Part shown: piece by piece, positions 35,385-44,548 of the stretch
How the letters are laid out: every line of letters starts with the position of its first letter
How positions within the stretch are numbered: position 1 is the stretch's first letter
DNA from: Fulvitalea axinellae
GTDB taxonomy: Bacteria > Bacteroidota > Bacteroidia > Cytophagales > Cyclobacteriaceae
DNA length: 64,000 nt
NCBI RefSeq assembly: GCF_036492835.1
Contig: NZ_AP025314.1
Span: 2,770,010 to 2,834,009 of the forward strand
Direction: 5' to 3'
Translations under genes and position numbers: made by a program
The notes under the pieces: model-generated
The model's input: only the letters and a program-made list of their open reading frames with translations
Told to the model about the DNA's origin: nothing
Database searches by the model: none

Positions 35385-36335
35385 ATGCGGAACAAAACAG
35401 AGGCGTTTTCTCTTGTGAAAATGTACATTTCCCCCACTGGCATGAAGCGTATCTTAACCCTGTCCATAACCGTTTTGCTCGTATTCACCTTAGGACATTT
35501 AGCCTCTTCACACTTTACGACCAAAGCCGAAAAAGCGTTAATATTCGGCACTAGCGTTTTGGCCGTTGTCTGTGTGTTTTATTTTGAAAAAAGAATTTTT
35601 GGGAAAAATAAAACGGGCGAAACACTCCCCGACAACTGGCAAGCCTTTATTTCCGAAAAAAACTGCTATTACAGAAATTTAAACCAAGACGACAAAGAGA
35701 CCTTTAAAGACAAAATGTCAGGGTTTCTAAACACAACAAAAATTACCGGTATCGATACGATCGTGCACCCCGAAGACCGTTTGCTAATAGCTTCTTTCGC
35801 CGTAATTCCGATATTAAAGGTCGATTGGAACTATCAGAACCTACACGAGATCCTTTTGTACCCAAACTCTTTCGATTCAGATTTCAACACTTCACATTTC
35901 GCTGGTGATTCTCCGGAAATCCTAGGAATGGTAGGCGAAGGAAGCCTAGAAAACACGATGATCATCAGCAAACCAGATCTTTGGCGTTTTTCATGGGACG
36001 GAGCGAGCCCACACAATGTCGTGATTCACGAGTGCGCCCACCTTATCGATAAATTTGACGGGCAAACCGACGGTGACCCGATTTTACTTTTCGATGCAAA
36101 AACAAAGAAAGGCTGGGATTTGCAGGTCAGTAAAATTTCAGAGGAAATGAGGCGAAAAGAAACGATCATTGATCCATACGCCTTGGAAAACAACGCCGAA
36201 TTTTTCGCCGTAATCAGCGAGCATTTTTTTATGGCTCCGAATAGTCTTGCCCAACATTACCCTGAACTTTACAAGCTTCTCAAGTTAATGTATGGTCAAG
36301 ACCCCAAAGCCATCCTTTCCTCTGAAAGGCATTAA
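35385..36335 (+). CDS. MtfA-like zinc peptidase with membrane anchor
   Basis: A 316-residue protein with two predicted N-terminal membrane helices (about 22-42 and 51-67) followed by an MtfA/M90 peptidase domain. The zinc motif is HECAH (His215, Glu216, His219), and a third ligand Glu probably sits in NNAEFFAVISEHFF near 272. E. coli MtfA is a soluble aminopeptidase that binds the repressor Mlc. The membrane-anchored form here differs in having the hydrophobic N-terminus. Met codons at 13 and 20 are alternative starts. The stop codon directly abuts the convergent HAD-like gene, so there is no terminator between them. Confidence 0.88.
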   Translation: MRNKTEAFSLVKMYISPTGMKRILTLSITVLLVFTLGHLASSHFTTKAEKALIFGTSVLAVVCVFYFEKRIFGKNKTGETLPDNWQAFISEKNCYYRNLNQDDKETFKDKMSGFLNTTKITGIDTIVHPEDRLLIASFAVIPILKVDWNYQNLHEILLYPNSFDSDFNTSHFAGDSPEILGMVGEGSLENTMIISKPDLWRFSWDGASPHNVVIHECAHLIDKFDGQTDGDPILLFDAKTKKGWDLQVSKISEEMRRKETIIDPYALENNAEFFAVISEHFFMAPNSLAQHYPELYKLLKLMYGQDPKAILSSERH

Positions 36336-36746
36336 TTATTTGCTGAACAAACGCTCTATCCAAGATTTCTCTCTCGAAAATTCGAATTCGGCCTCGCTAT
36401 GGGCTTCTTCTTCTGCCGTCAAGGTTGACCATACTTGGCTCCAGCCAGGAAAACCACCCAAATTCCGATCGTCAATAAACAAATCGGCGAGCACTTTTCT
36501 GCTTTCCCGTTCTTTTAGCCTTTCTCCGGGATAGCTCTCGTTTACCGCATAAAACTCCAAGCCATTGGCCAGACAAAACTCAACAGCCTTATCCAACGAT
36601 TCATCTGAACGGGCGGTCCACAAAATCAATTTGTGTCCCCGATCCTGCAACCCCGCCATCGTTTCGAAGGCGAAAGGCATAGGTTTCCCTATCTTAGGGT
36701 AACGGTCTTCCACTATGGTACCGTCAAAGTCGATTGCGATTTTCAT
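36336..36746 (-). CDS. BT0820-type HAD-like hydrolase
   Basis: A 136-residue HAD-superfamily protein of the type represented by Bacteroides BT0820. Motif I DFDGT has the nucleophile Asp6 and Asp8. LILWTARSDESL supplies the motif II region, and ADLFIDDRNLGG the acidic motif IV. The small size means no cap domain. The substrate is unknown. It lies downstream of the gamma carbonic anhydrase gene on the same strand across a 237-base gap that contains two overlapping inverted repeats. Confidence 0.85.
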   Translation of the reverse strand: MKIAIDFDGTIVEDRYPKIGKPMPFAFETMAGLQDRGHKLILWTARSDESLDKAVEFCLANGLEFYAVNESYPGERLKERESRKVLADLFIDDRNLGGFPGWSQVWSTLTAEEEAHSEAEFEFSREKSWIERLFSK

Positions 36747-36791
36747 AACTGCTTAGAAAAATAACACTTCACACAAAGGTCGTAGCACTCC

Positions 36792-36844
36792 TTTGGTTAC
36801 ACAAATTAAACTACGATTATTTACATAATTTTTATGTAACCAAA
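36792..36844. repeat. overlapping inverted repeats upstream of the HAD gene
   Basis: TTTGGTTACA (36792-36801) is a perfect inverted match of TGTAACCAAA (36835-36844). A second, competing pair is TTACATA (36821-36827) with TATGTAA (36833-36839). Both use the same right arm, so the two hairpins exclude each other. Either a wide operator or an RNA switch-like leader is possible. Confidence 0.35.
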
Positions 36845-36983
36845 TGATTTCAAACAACCACCAACATTCACCAAAAAATTACCACAGGAGCAAAACGATT
36901 CCAACCTGAACACCTATTTCACTCCTGCGACACCATAACCAGACATAAACAGTGACGAATCTATGTCCGAAAAACACGGAGAC

Positions 36984-37490
36984 TTAATACCATTTCACGT
37001 ATTCCAGGTATCTTCCAGAGACCTTAGCCATATTAGCGATCTCTTCCTCCGAAAGTTTTTTCACTTTTTTAGCCGGAATTCCAGCATAAACACAACCAGG
37101 CTCCACTTGTGTTCCGGCCAAAACAATAGCTCCAGCGGCAATCACACTTCCCGATTCCACCACAGCGCCATCCATTACAACAGAGTTCATTCCTATAAGG
37201 ACCTTGTCCTTAAGCTCACAGCCGTGCACTACAGCGCCGTGGCCAATCGTCACGTCATTGCCGATAACCGTTTCGTGCTTTTGGTAAGTGCAGTGAATAA
37301 CAGCGTTGTCCTGCACGTTAGTCCTGTCTCCTATCTTGATGCTGTTTACATCCCCACGGATTACGGCACCGTACCAAACGCTACAGTTATCACCCATTAC
37401 GACATCACCAGCTACCACGGCCGTCTCGGCCAACCAGCAATCTTTGCCCATTTTCGGGTCCATTCCCTTAACGCTCCTCACTAAAGCCAT
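36984..37490 (-). CDS. gamma-class carbonic anhydrase-like protein
   Basis: A 168-residue left-handed beta-helix protein of the gamma carbonic anhydrase/YrdA/PaaY group, made of hexapeptide repeats (VVAGDVVMGDNCSVWYGAVI). Metal-binding His residues fit the pattern NAVIHCTY and GHGAVVHG, and the Arg in VIRGDV is also conserved. A C-terminal helix packs against the helix. It should be a trimer with a zinc or iron site between subunits. Many relatives have little carbonic anhydrase activity, so the reaction in this organism is uncertain. Confidence 0.9.
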   Translation of the reverse strand: MALVRSVKGMDPKMGKDCWLAETAVVAGDVVMGDNCSVWYGAVIRGDVNSIKIGDRTNVQDNAVIHCTYQKHETVIGNDVTIGHGAVVHGCELKDKVLIGMNSVVMDGAVVESGSVIAAGAIVLAGTQVEPGCVYAGIPAKKVKKLSEEEIANMAKVSGRYLEYVKWY

Positions 37491-37674
37491 ACTACTGTCT
37501 TCTAAATCAAAAATCCATCGGCCACGGTTCTATTTCGCGAAGTACCGCACACCGATACGTAAACGTTCATTATACGAATTCAATATAGTAAACTTAAAAT
37601 GAGAAATCACGAGGCAATAATTATATTCGCGACCGGTTCGGTAATCAACAACACCCACAGAAAGGCCCGCAGGG

Positions 37675-38958
37675 ATGGATAAAGCCAGAAAAAAACAACA
37701 TTTCGATACGAGTTTAGACATAAGGCAGCTACTCAGCTGGGCGAATGGCTACGCCCATGTGGCTTATCTAAACCCGAATTCCATCGACTATCCGCACGGA
37801 CCGTTCCCCCACTTGCTGGCTGTTGGCGCAAATGACATTATAACCTCCGGTACCTCTCCATTCTTCGAGAAAACAAAAAGCGGAATCGAAAACTCAAAAG
37901 AGTGGTGGTTTGGCTATTTCGGTTATGATCTCAAAAACGAAATAGAGAATCTCTACAGCCAAAATCCGAGTTTTATCGATTTCCCAGAAGGGATGTTTTT
38001 TTGCCCGGAAACTTTAATCACCTTTACTGAAAACGGTCTTGAAATCAGTTCCTTCCGGGCGCCCAAGGAAATCTTCGAAGAAATAAAAAAAACAACGGCA
38101 ACAGCCGAAAAAGAACTATCCTGTGGAGTGCTTCTACCCCGTTTTTCAAAAAAAGAGTACTTGGAAACGGTTAAAAAGCTACAGGACCATATCGTTGAAG
38201 GTGATATTTACGAAATCAATTTGTGCCAAGAATTCACAGCAACGGGTAACGTACAGAATCCGGTAAACTTTTATCTCAAACTAAATGAAAAATCGCCCGC
38301 ACCATTTTCGGCTTGGTTAAAAATCGGGAAGAAACATCTTCTCTGCGCAAGTCCGGAAAGGTTTATTAAGAAAAAAGGCGACAAACTTATTTCTCAGCCG
38401 ATAAAAGGAACAATAAGGAGAGGTGAAGACGATAAAGAGGATCAAGAGCTCAAGAGCCTACTTTTCAACGACCCAAAAGAAAGGGCCGAAAACCTGATGA
38501 TTGTGGATTTGGTCAGAAACGACCTTGCCCGCAGTTCCGTTTACGGGTCGGTTGTTCCGGAAGAAATTTTCGGTATCTATGGCTTCCGGCAGGTAAACCA
38601 AATGATCTCCACCGTCACGTCCCAATTGCGCCCCGGTTTTAGCCCTATCGAAGCCATCCGAAATGCCTTTCCGATGGGAAGTATGACCGGAGCTCCTAAA
38701 ATTAGGATGATGGAACTTGCCGAGCATTACGAAAAAAGCAAACGCGGATTATACTCCGGAGCCGTAGGTTTTTTTGATCCAGAAATGGATTTCGATTTCA
38801 ATGTAGTAATCCGCAGTATTTTCCTTGACGAAAAATCCGGACGGCTTTCTTTTCAAGTTGGGGGCGCCATCACCATCGATTCTATTCCGGAAAAAGAATA
38901 CGAAGAATGTATGCTCAAAGCTTCTGCGATATTAAGCGTTTTGGGCATTTCCAATTAA
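37675..38958 (+). CDS. pabB: aminodeoxychorismate synthase component I
   Basis: A 427-residue chorismate-utilising enzyme that makes 4-amino-4-deoxychorismate for folate synthesis with a glutamine amidotransferase (PabA/TrpG, not in the window). The chorismate-binding domain carries GDIYEINLCQEF and the diagnostic Lys in QPIKGTIRRG, which forms an adduct in PabB and is usually absent in TrpE. It also has VDLVRNDLAR, GSMTGAPK and the terminal GGAITIDSIPEKEYEE. There is no fused amidotransferase or PabC lyase. The start follows a divergent promoter gap shared with the gamma carbonic anhydrase gene. Confidence 0.92.
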   Translation: MDKARKKQHFDTSLDIRQLLSWANGYAHVAYLNPNSIDYPHGPFPHLLAVGANDIITSGTSPFFEKTKSGIENSKEWWFGYFGYDLKNEIENLYSQNPSFIDFPEGMFFCPETLITFTENGLEISSFRAPKEIFEEIKKTTATAEKELSCGVLLPRFSKKEYLETVKKLQDHIVEGDIYEINLCQEFTATGNVQNPVNFYLKLNEKSPAPFSAWLKIGKKHLLCASPERFIKKKGDKLISQPIKGTIRRGEDDKEDQELKSLLFNDPKERAENLMIVDLVRNDLARSSVYGSVVPEEIFGIYGFRQVNQMISTVTSQLRPGFSPIEAIRNAFPMGSMTGAPKIRMMELAEHYEKSKRGLYSGAVGFFDPEMDFDFNVVIRSIFLDEKSGRLSFQVGGAITIDSIPEKEYEECMLKASAILSVLGISN

Positions 38959-39151
38959 CCATCGGAAGAAAAATCAGCCTATTCGAGACACCCTTGGTTT
39001 CTTATTCGGTTTCTGAAAAAAATAAATGAGCGCATAGTCATCTTTCATGTTTATTTCATGATTGAATAAGCGTATTTTTAGATAAAAACATCTTTTTGAT
39101 TTTCCATTTTTTGGCTATTTTGGAGTTGCATTAACCCAAAATAAATAAACC

Positions 39152-39964
39152 ATGAACATTTCCACACTCGATCAATTGCTCGACAAACTGTGGAGCGATT
39201 ACATCACCCTTAATCCCCACGCTCTCGAAATCCACAATATTTTTGTGGAAAGGGACGAGGACGTAATCAACGATCACATCGCTTTCCGGACTTTCAACCA
39301 CCCTTCGGTCTGTGTTGACGTTCTGGCCAAGCCTTTCCTCGCATCTGGATACGTTGAGTCCGGGAACTACGACTTTCCGTCCAAAAAACTGAATGCCAAA
39401 CACTTCGAGCACCCCGACAAGACAAAGCCGAAAATCTTCATCAGCGAACTTCGCCTTGAAGACTTTGACGCCGAGCTCAACGAGATCGTTAACCGCATGC
39501 TTAGCCAAGTTCCGGAAAACGCCTCTGACAATTTCGCGTTCTGCGTTTCGGGAAGGCCTTGGACCGTTACGCTCGACGAATATGAGAAGTTGCTCGAAAA
39601 AAGCGAATACGCCGCTTGGCTTTCTGTTTTTGGTTTCCGAGCGAATCATTTCACCGTTTTGGCCAATGAACTCAACAGCCTCGACAATATGACGGACCTA
39701 AACGCCCTTGTTCGCGAGAACGGTTTCCTCCTTAACGAAAGTGGCGGTGCCATTAAGGGAAGCAAGGACCAAATGCTTGAACAGTCTTCGACCTTGGCGG
39801 GGAAAGTAGACGTAACTTTCGATTGCGAAAACACGAAAAAAATCCCGGCTTGCTATTATGAGTTCGCAATGAGATACCCTAAAAAGGACGGCGAGCTATT
39901 CCAAGGTTTCATAGCCAAATCGGCCGACAAAATCTTCGAAAGTACGAACCAAAGAAAATCTTAA
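39152..39964 (+). CDS. DUF1338 / 2-oxoadipate dioxygenase-like protein
   Basis: A 270-residue short form of the DUF1338 family. The characterised long members (HglS/YdcJ type) are Fe(II)-dependent 2-oxoadipate dioxygenases/decarboxylases in lysine breakdown. Metal-ligand candidates are His42 in NDHIAFRTF, His166 in RANHFTV and Glu237 in CYYEFAMRY, the expected two-His-one-carboxylate set. No signal peptide is seen. The short length suggests the simpler group seen in Bacteroidota, whose substrate is not established. It has its own promoter region and a strong terminator, so it is monocistronic. Confidence 0.85.
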   Translation: MNISTLDQLLDKLWSDYITLNPHALEIHNIFVERDEDVINDHIAFRTFNHPSVCVDVLAKPFLASGYVESGNYDFPSKKLNAKHFEHPDKTKPKIFISELRLEDFDAELNEIVNRMLSQVPENASDNFAFCVSGRPWTVTLDEYEKLLEKSEYAAWLSVFGFRANHFTVLANELNSLDNMTDLNALVRENGFLLNESGGAIKGSKDQMLEQSSTLAGKVDVTFDCENTKKIPACYYEFAMRYPKKDGELFQGFIAKSADKIFESTNQRKS

Positions 39965-39998
39965 AGGCAAAGTAACACTCCAAACTTTGTGAAAAATC

Positions 39999-40027
39999 AG
40001 AGGCTATCCGCAGAACGGATAGCCTCT
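39999..40027. terminator. bidirectional terminator
   Basis: A perfect 12-bp stem, AGAGGCTATCCG (39999-40010) against CGGATAGCCTCT (40016-40027), with a CAGAA loop. The minus side is followed by a T-rich stretch, so it suits the leftward sulfatase operon best and can also stop the DUF1338 transcript. Confidence 0.85.
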
Positions 40028-40053
40028 TGTCGTTTATAGTTAATATTAACGGA

Positions 40054-41604
40054 TCACCACCTTCGTGTTTCTTCCATTCTTTCGTGGCCTTTAGCCATCT
40101 TACTCAACTCTTTTGCGTCCTTATTTTCTTGGTCCATAAACGCTTTTAACGCTTCCGGATCATTCCTTTTTCTGAACGCTTCCAAAGCCGGATCTTCCAT
40201 CTCTACCATCCATTTTTCCAAAGCTTTCTCGAATCGTTCTTTTTCTTGCTTATAAAGCGGATCATTGGCCAAGTTTTTCAAGGCGTCAGGATCGTTTTTC
40301 AGATCATAAAACTCCTCCACTACCCTATTTTCGAAAAGCTTGACTCTAGTGGCAACTTCAGGAAGCGAATCGGCGGCGGCACGCATGGCTTTAAACGTTC
40401 GGCCATGTTGGGACTCGTTCTTAAAAGCCAATTTACCGTCGGACCACGGGCTGAAAATATAGCCGAAATTTCCGTCCTGAACGCAACGCATAGTGAATCT
40501 TCTGCGCGCGGAAGTCTCGTTAAATTGAGTGTAAACGAACTCTCTTCCCTCTTGCTTATCGCCCTCCAACAAAGGCAAGAAACTGTGCCCGTCCATCGAC
40601 GACGGCTCCGGGAGACCAACGGCGTCCAATACCGTCGCCATATAATCAACTCCCGAAATTCCGTGGTCCGAATCCGAAGTTCCCGCTTTCACCACACCCG
40701 GCCAACGCACGATCCACGGTGTTCGAGTGCTGTTCAGGTAACAGTTTGTTTTGGCGAACGGAAAGGCCATTCCGTTATCGGAAAGGAACATCACCAACGT
40801 ATTGTCGGCCATTCCCGATTCCTCCAAAGCGTCAAGAATTCTCCCGACTGTTTCATCCAATCGGTGAACGGACGTGTAATATTCCGCCATCTCAAGCCTT
40901 ACCTGCTGAAGGTCTGGCAGAAAATCCGGAACGTTCACCTCTTCGGGCTTATAAACCCTAGATGGTTTCCGGGGAACTTTTCCGTTCCAATATTTGCCGT
41001 TAATCGCCCACTGTTCCTGGTCGCTCAAGGCGAATGGCCTGTGCGGATCATGCGAATTAGCCATTAGGAAAAACGGCTTGCCCGCTTCTTTAGACTTGTT
41101 CAGAAAGGTTAGACATTCCTCATAGTACCTTTCCGGATCTCGTCCAAGTCCCAAACTTCCGAAACCGTCCAACTGAACATCCCACTGAATATCGGATTTT
41201 GGGGATGAATGGTGCATTTTCCCCAACAAACCGATAGCGTAACCTCCTTTTTGCAATTCTTCAGGCAAAGTCGGGAGGTCGGGAATATTCGTTTTATGGA
41301 ATCCGGGAATTCCGTTTCTGTGCGGATATTTCCCCGTCATCAATACGCCACGGCTCGGCTGACAAACGGCGATAGTCACATGGGCATCGTTGAAAACTTT
41401 TCCTTGAGACGCCAAGCGGTCAAGGTTGGGCGTAATATCGTCTATTTTTGATCCGAAAGCCCCAACGGAATTATAGTTCAGATCATCTGCCGTGATCAGT
41501 AAGATATTGAGCGGTTTTTTATCCGTTTTGCCACATGAAAGCAAAAAAAGTCCCGTGAGGCCCGCCAGAGCGTTCACGGTTATTCTTCTCCAAAACTTTT
41601 TCAT
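40054..41604 (-). CDS. sulfatase lipoprotein, S1_8-like
   Basis: A 516-residue type I sulfatase that would remove sulfate from a glycan. The lipoprotein signal ends LLSC (Cys24). The metal-binding ITADDL (Asp40-Asp41) and the maturation motif VCQPSRGVLMTG follow, where Cys81 would be converted to formylglycine by an anaerobic or FGE-type maturase encoded elsewhere. The block DITPNLDRLA ... NDAHVTIAVCQPSR resembles the S1_8 (N-sulfoglucosamine sulfohydrolase-like) group. It is the second gene of a two-sulfatase operon, 31 bases after the first. The exact linkage specificity is inference from resemblance only. Confidence 0.92.
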   Translation of the reverse strand: MKKFWRRITVNALAGLTGLFLLSCGKTDKKPLNILLITADDLNYNSVGAFGSKIDDITPNLDRLASQGKVFNDAHVTIAVCQPSRGVLMTGKYPHRNGIPGFHKTNIPDLPTLPEELQKGGYAIGLLGKMHHSSPKSDIQWDVQLDGFGSLGLGRDPERYYEECLTFLNKSKEAGKPFFLMANSHDPHRPFALSDQEQWAINGKYWNGKVPRKPSRVYKPEEVNVPDFLPDLQQVRLEMAEYYTSVHRLDETVGRILDALEESGMADNTLVMFLSDNGMAFPFAKTNCYLNSTRTPWIVRWPGVVKAGTSDSDHGISGVDYMATVLDAVGLPEPSSMDGHSFLPLLEGDKQEGREFVYTQFNETSARRRFTMRCVQDGNFGYIFSPWSDGKLAFKNESQHGRTFKAMRAAADSLPEVATRVKLFENRVVEEFYDLKNDPDALKNLANDPLYKQEKERFEKALEKWMVEMEDPALEAFRKRNDPEALKAFMDQENKDAKELSKMAKGHERMEETRRW

Positions 41605-41635
41605 CGTAAAAATATTTTTGCGTTGGAATCCCTGA

Positions 41636-43105
41636 TTATTTCCTCAGTTCCAAATACTTTAAATGGTTACTTTTCTTAGGATCAAAATCAGGGTTGTCTA
41701 CTGGCATTTGCGCCTTGACTTCTTTCCTCCAATCATTAAGCATAACTTTCAGTTCGGCCGTTTTTTCCGGGTTCGAAGCCGAAAGGTCATGCGTTTCCTC
41801 CAAGTCATTGGCCAGGTTATAAAGTTCGGTCGTTCCGTCTTCGTAAATCTCGACCAATTTCCAATCTCCCGACCTTACCGCTCCATAAGGCACAGCTCCT
41901 TGGTAATGGTAATGCGGATAATGCCAGAAAACGGGGCGATCGTCATCGGTCTTTCCTTTTATCAAAGTCTTGCGAAGGCTCTGCCCGTCCATTGCCTTGA
42001 ACTCCGGCTTATATTTTTTCTTCAAACCCAAGAAATCAAGCACTGTCGGCTTTACGTCCATCGTCATTGCCACTTGGTCCGTCGTTTTTCCCGACGGCAC
42101 TTCGCCTTTCCAAGTCACGAACATCGGAACGCGCACGCTTCCTTCATACATGTCGCCTTTGCCTGACCTCAACCCGAGGTTGTTGGTTGTCGGTGTATGA
42201 TTCGGGTTTCTGTGAAGCTGATAACGGTTGACCAACCCGCCGTTGTCGCTGGTAAAAACGATCAATGTGTTTTCGTAAAGGCCATTTTGCTTCAGGTATT
42301 CGACCAAGCGCCCGACATTCTGGTCCATGGCCTCCACCATTGCGGCGTAAATCGGATGTCTTTGAGGCATTTCCGGCTTGGCAACCCGCTTGTATTTCTC
42401 CACCAAATCCTTTTTGCCCTGCAAAGGAGTATGAACGGCGTAAAAAGCGAAATGCAGGAAAAACGGCTTCTCTTTATTTTCACCGATAAGTTTAATCGCC
42501 TCATCGGTCAACCTGTCGGTCAGGTGTTCGCCTTTCGGGCCGTCCTTTAGCCTAGGGTTATCATAAGGCGAAAAATATCCGCCTTTTGGAGCTCCTCTTG
42601 ACCAACCTCCCACATTATGGTCGAAGCCGTGGTATTCTGGCCAGTCGGTTTCGTCCTCGCCCAAATGCCATTTGCCTACGTGCATGGTCGTGTAGCCTTC
42701 GTCTTTCAGGATTTCCGCAACGGTTTTTTCCTTTGGATCAAGTTTCATCGTCCAGTCCGGAACTTGCTTGGCAGAGTGTTTCGCCAAATACGAATGCCCT
42801 TGGATCCAATCGGTCAAATGTAATCTTGCCGGGTATTTCCCAGTCATCATCGAGGCTCTCGAAGGCGAACAAACCGTACAGTTTGCGTAAGCGTTCGTAA
42901 AACGAACCCCGTCTTCGGCTAAGGCGTCGATGTTCGGCGTCTCGTAAAATTTGCTTCCGAAACATCCCAAATCGGTCCAACCCATATCATCGACAAACAA
43001 AACGACGACATTCGGTTTCCTTAATTTTTTTCCTTTGCCCTGCGCTTGCGCCACTAAGCAAAAGGCGAAAATGGCAAGCGCTATCTTTCTATAAAAATCA
43101 ATCAT
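41636..43105 (-). CDS. exported sulfatase
   Basis: A 489-residue type I sulfatase with a cleavable signal peptide (MIDFYRKIALAIFAFCLVAQAQG). This start was chosen because the open frame further upstream to 43225 lacks any signal character. The active site has Asp39-Asp40 in LFVDDMGWTDLG and formylglycine motif CSPSRASMMTGKYPAR (Cys79). The Lys/His motif MHVGKWHLGE and the metal motif FTSDNGG are also conserved. The sequence resembles Bacteroidota arylsulfatase A-like groups such as S1_16, acting on sulfated carrageenan- or mucin-like glycans, but this is not decisive. It is cotranscribed with the S1_8-like lipoprotein, suggesting sequential desulfation of one polymer. Confidence 0.92.
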   Translation of the reverse strand: MIDFYRKIALAIFAFCLVAQAQGKGKKLRKPNVVVLFVDDMGWTDLGCFGSKFYETPNIDALAEDGVRFTNAYANCTVCSPSRASMMTGKYPARLHLTDWIQGHSYLAKHSAKQVPDWTMKLDPKEKTVAEILKDEGYTTMHVGKWHLGEDETDWPEYHGFDHNVGGWSRGAPKGGYFSPYDNPRLKDGPKGEHLTDRLTDEAIKLIGENKEKPFFLHFAFYAVHTPLQGKKDLVEKYKRVAKPEMPQRHPIYAAMVEAMDQNVGRLVEYLKQNGLYENTLIVFTSDNGGLVNRYQLHRNPNHTPTTNNLGLRSGKGDMYEGSVRVPMFVTWKGEVPSGKTTDQVAMTMDVKPTVLDFLGLKKKYKPEFKAMDGQSLRKTLIKGKTDDDRPVFWHYPHYHYQGAVPYGAVRSGDWKLVEIYEDGTTELYNLANDLEETHDLSASNPEKTAELKVMLNDWRKEVKAQMPVDNPDFDPKKSNHLKYLELRK

Positions 43106-43366
43106 AACATCAAAAGTGCGTGGTTTCCTACAAATATTATTTGTCTGAATTCCTTTCCATTTCAAAAATGTTCTTGATGAGATTATTCTTGTGCTTATGG
43201 GACATAGTAACCCGTTTACGAACATCCATATACATAATCGGACTGACTTTACCCATTCATTGACCCAACATAAGGGATAATTCCGGAAATATGACAGCTA
43301 TTATTTTTAGTGGATAATTTCACAAAAACTAAAACGTCAAAATAATTGTCGTAAATTGTTTCTGCC

Positions 43367-44449
43367 GTGAAAGAGCTCAGGAAAATCATCCATATCGACA
43401 TGGACGCGTTTTACGCCTCTATTGAACAACGGGACAACCCCGCTTTGAGAGGAAAGCCTATCGGCGTGGGCGGCACATCACGGCGCGGAGTGTTGGCCAC
43501 TGCCAGTTACGAGGCTCGGCAATTTGGGGTTCGTTCCGCCATGCCCAATGGATTAGCGCTGAAAAAATGCCCTCACCTAATCCTTGTCAAATCCCGTTTT
43601 GATGTCTACAAAAGGGTTTCCGCACAAATAAGGGAGATTTTCCATCGCTACACGGACTTGGTGGAACCTCTTTCGCTCGACGAGGCCTACCTCGACGTAA
43701 CCGAACCGAAACAAGGCCCGCCTTCGGCGACTCTGCTTGCGGAACAAATCAGAAAAGAGGTCTTCGAGACCACTCAACTGACTTGCTCCGCCGGAGTATC
43801 GTACAATAAGTTCATCGCCAAAACCGCTTCCGACTTCAACAAACCCGACGGAATCACGGTGGTTTTGCCCGACCAAGCCCAAGAGTTCCTCGAAAAACTT
43901 CCAATCGCTAAATTTCATGGCATTGGAAAGGTCACCGCCGAACGTATGCGAGCGCTCGGTATACACTCAGGCGCCGATTTGGCCAAAGCCGACCTTCCCA
44001 CACTTCGGCTACACTTCGGAAAAGCCGGAAAGTTTTTCTATAATATCGTTCGCGGTATCGACGATCGCCCTGTAATTTCGTCGCGTGAACGAAAATCCAT
44101 TGGAGCGGAGAGGACTTTCGAAGAAAACATTTCCGATTTAGGCGAAATGGGCGCACGGCTGGATGATATTGTGAAAGAAGTTTCCCGAAGAGCCGAAAAA
44201 TCAATGTCAGCAGGAAAAACAGTCACGCTGAAAATTAAGTTCAGTGACTTTGTCCAAATCACTCGGAGCAAAACCCTCCCCAACCCCGTCCGCTCTTACG
44301 AAGACCTGCTTCCGGTAATCAAGGAATTATTACAGCAAGCCCCTTTACGTGACCGGGAAGTGCGTTTGCTGGGCGCAAGCCTTTCCAACCTCAAAAAACC
44401 CGAAGAACTGGAAGGACAACAAATCAAAATCCCATTTCCGGATCTTTAA
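43367..44449 (+). CDS. dinB: DNA polymerase IV
   Basis: A 360-residue Y-family translesion polymerase. Palm motif HIDMDAFYASIEQRD (Asp11) and the second acidic motif SLDEAYLDV give the two-metal site. KFIAKTASDFNKPDG and the helix-hairpin-helix GIGKVTAERM follow, and the little-finger domain ends the protein. The C-terminal IKIPFPDL resembles a sliding-clamp-binding motif. The start is GTG at 43367 with no obvious ribosome site, which is usual in this phylum. The gene is probably single, with a 140-base gap before it. Confidence 0.95.
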   Translation: MKELRKIIHIDMDAFYASIEQRDNPALRGKPIGVGGTSRRGVLATASYEARQFGVRSAMPNGLALKKCPHLILVKSRFDVYKRVSAQIREIFHRYTDLVEPLSLDEAYLDVTEPKQGPPSATLLAEQIRKEVFETTQLTCSAGVSYNKFIAKTASDFNKPDGITVVLPDQAQEFLEKLPIAKFHGIGKVTAERMRALGIHSGADLAKADLPTLRLHFGKAGKFFYNIVRGIDDRPVISSRERKSIGAERTFEENISDLGEMGARLDDIVKEVSRRAEKSMSAGKTVTLKIKFSDFVQITRSKTLPNPVRSYEDLLPVIKELLQQAPLRDREVRLLGASLSNLKKPEELEGQQIKIPFPDL

Positions 44450-44548
44450 ATCCTTCAAAAGAAAAATAACTACCGACCTACATTTCCAGTTTAGCTAGGG
44501 ATAGGCTCTATAAAGTCCAAAGCGATATTTTCTCCTAGCCAAAACAGA

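Noticed and set aside
39095..39122. TTTG ... TATTTTG resembling a promoter before the DUF1338 gene
   Set aside because: The -7 box is one base short of TAnnTTTG and the spacer is 17 instead of about 19-21. Similar TATTTTG strings occur at several other places.
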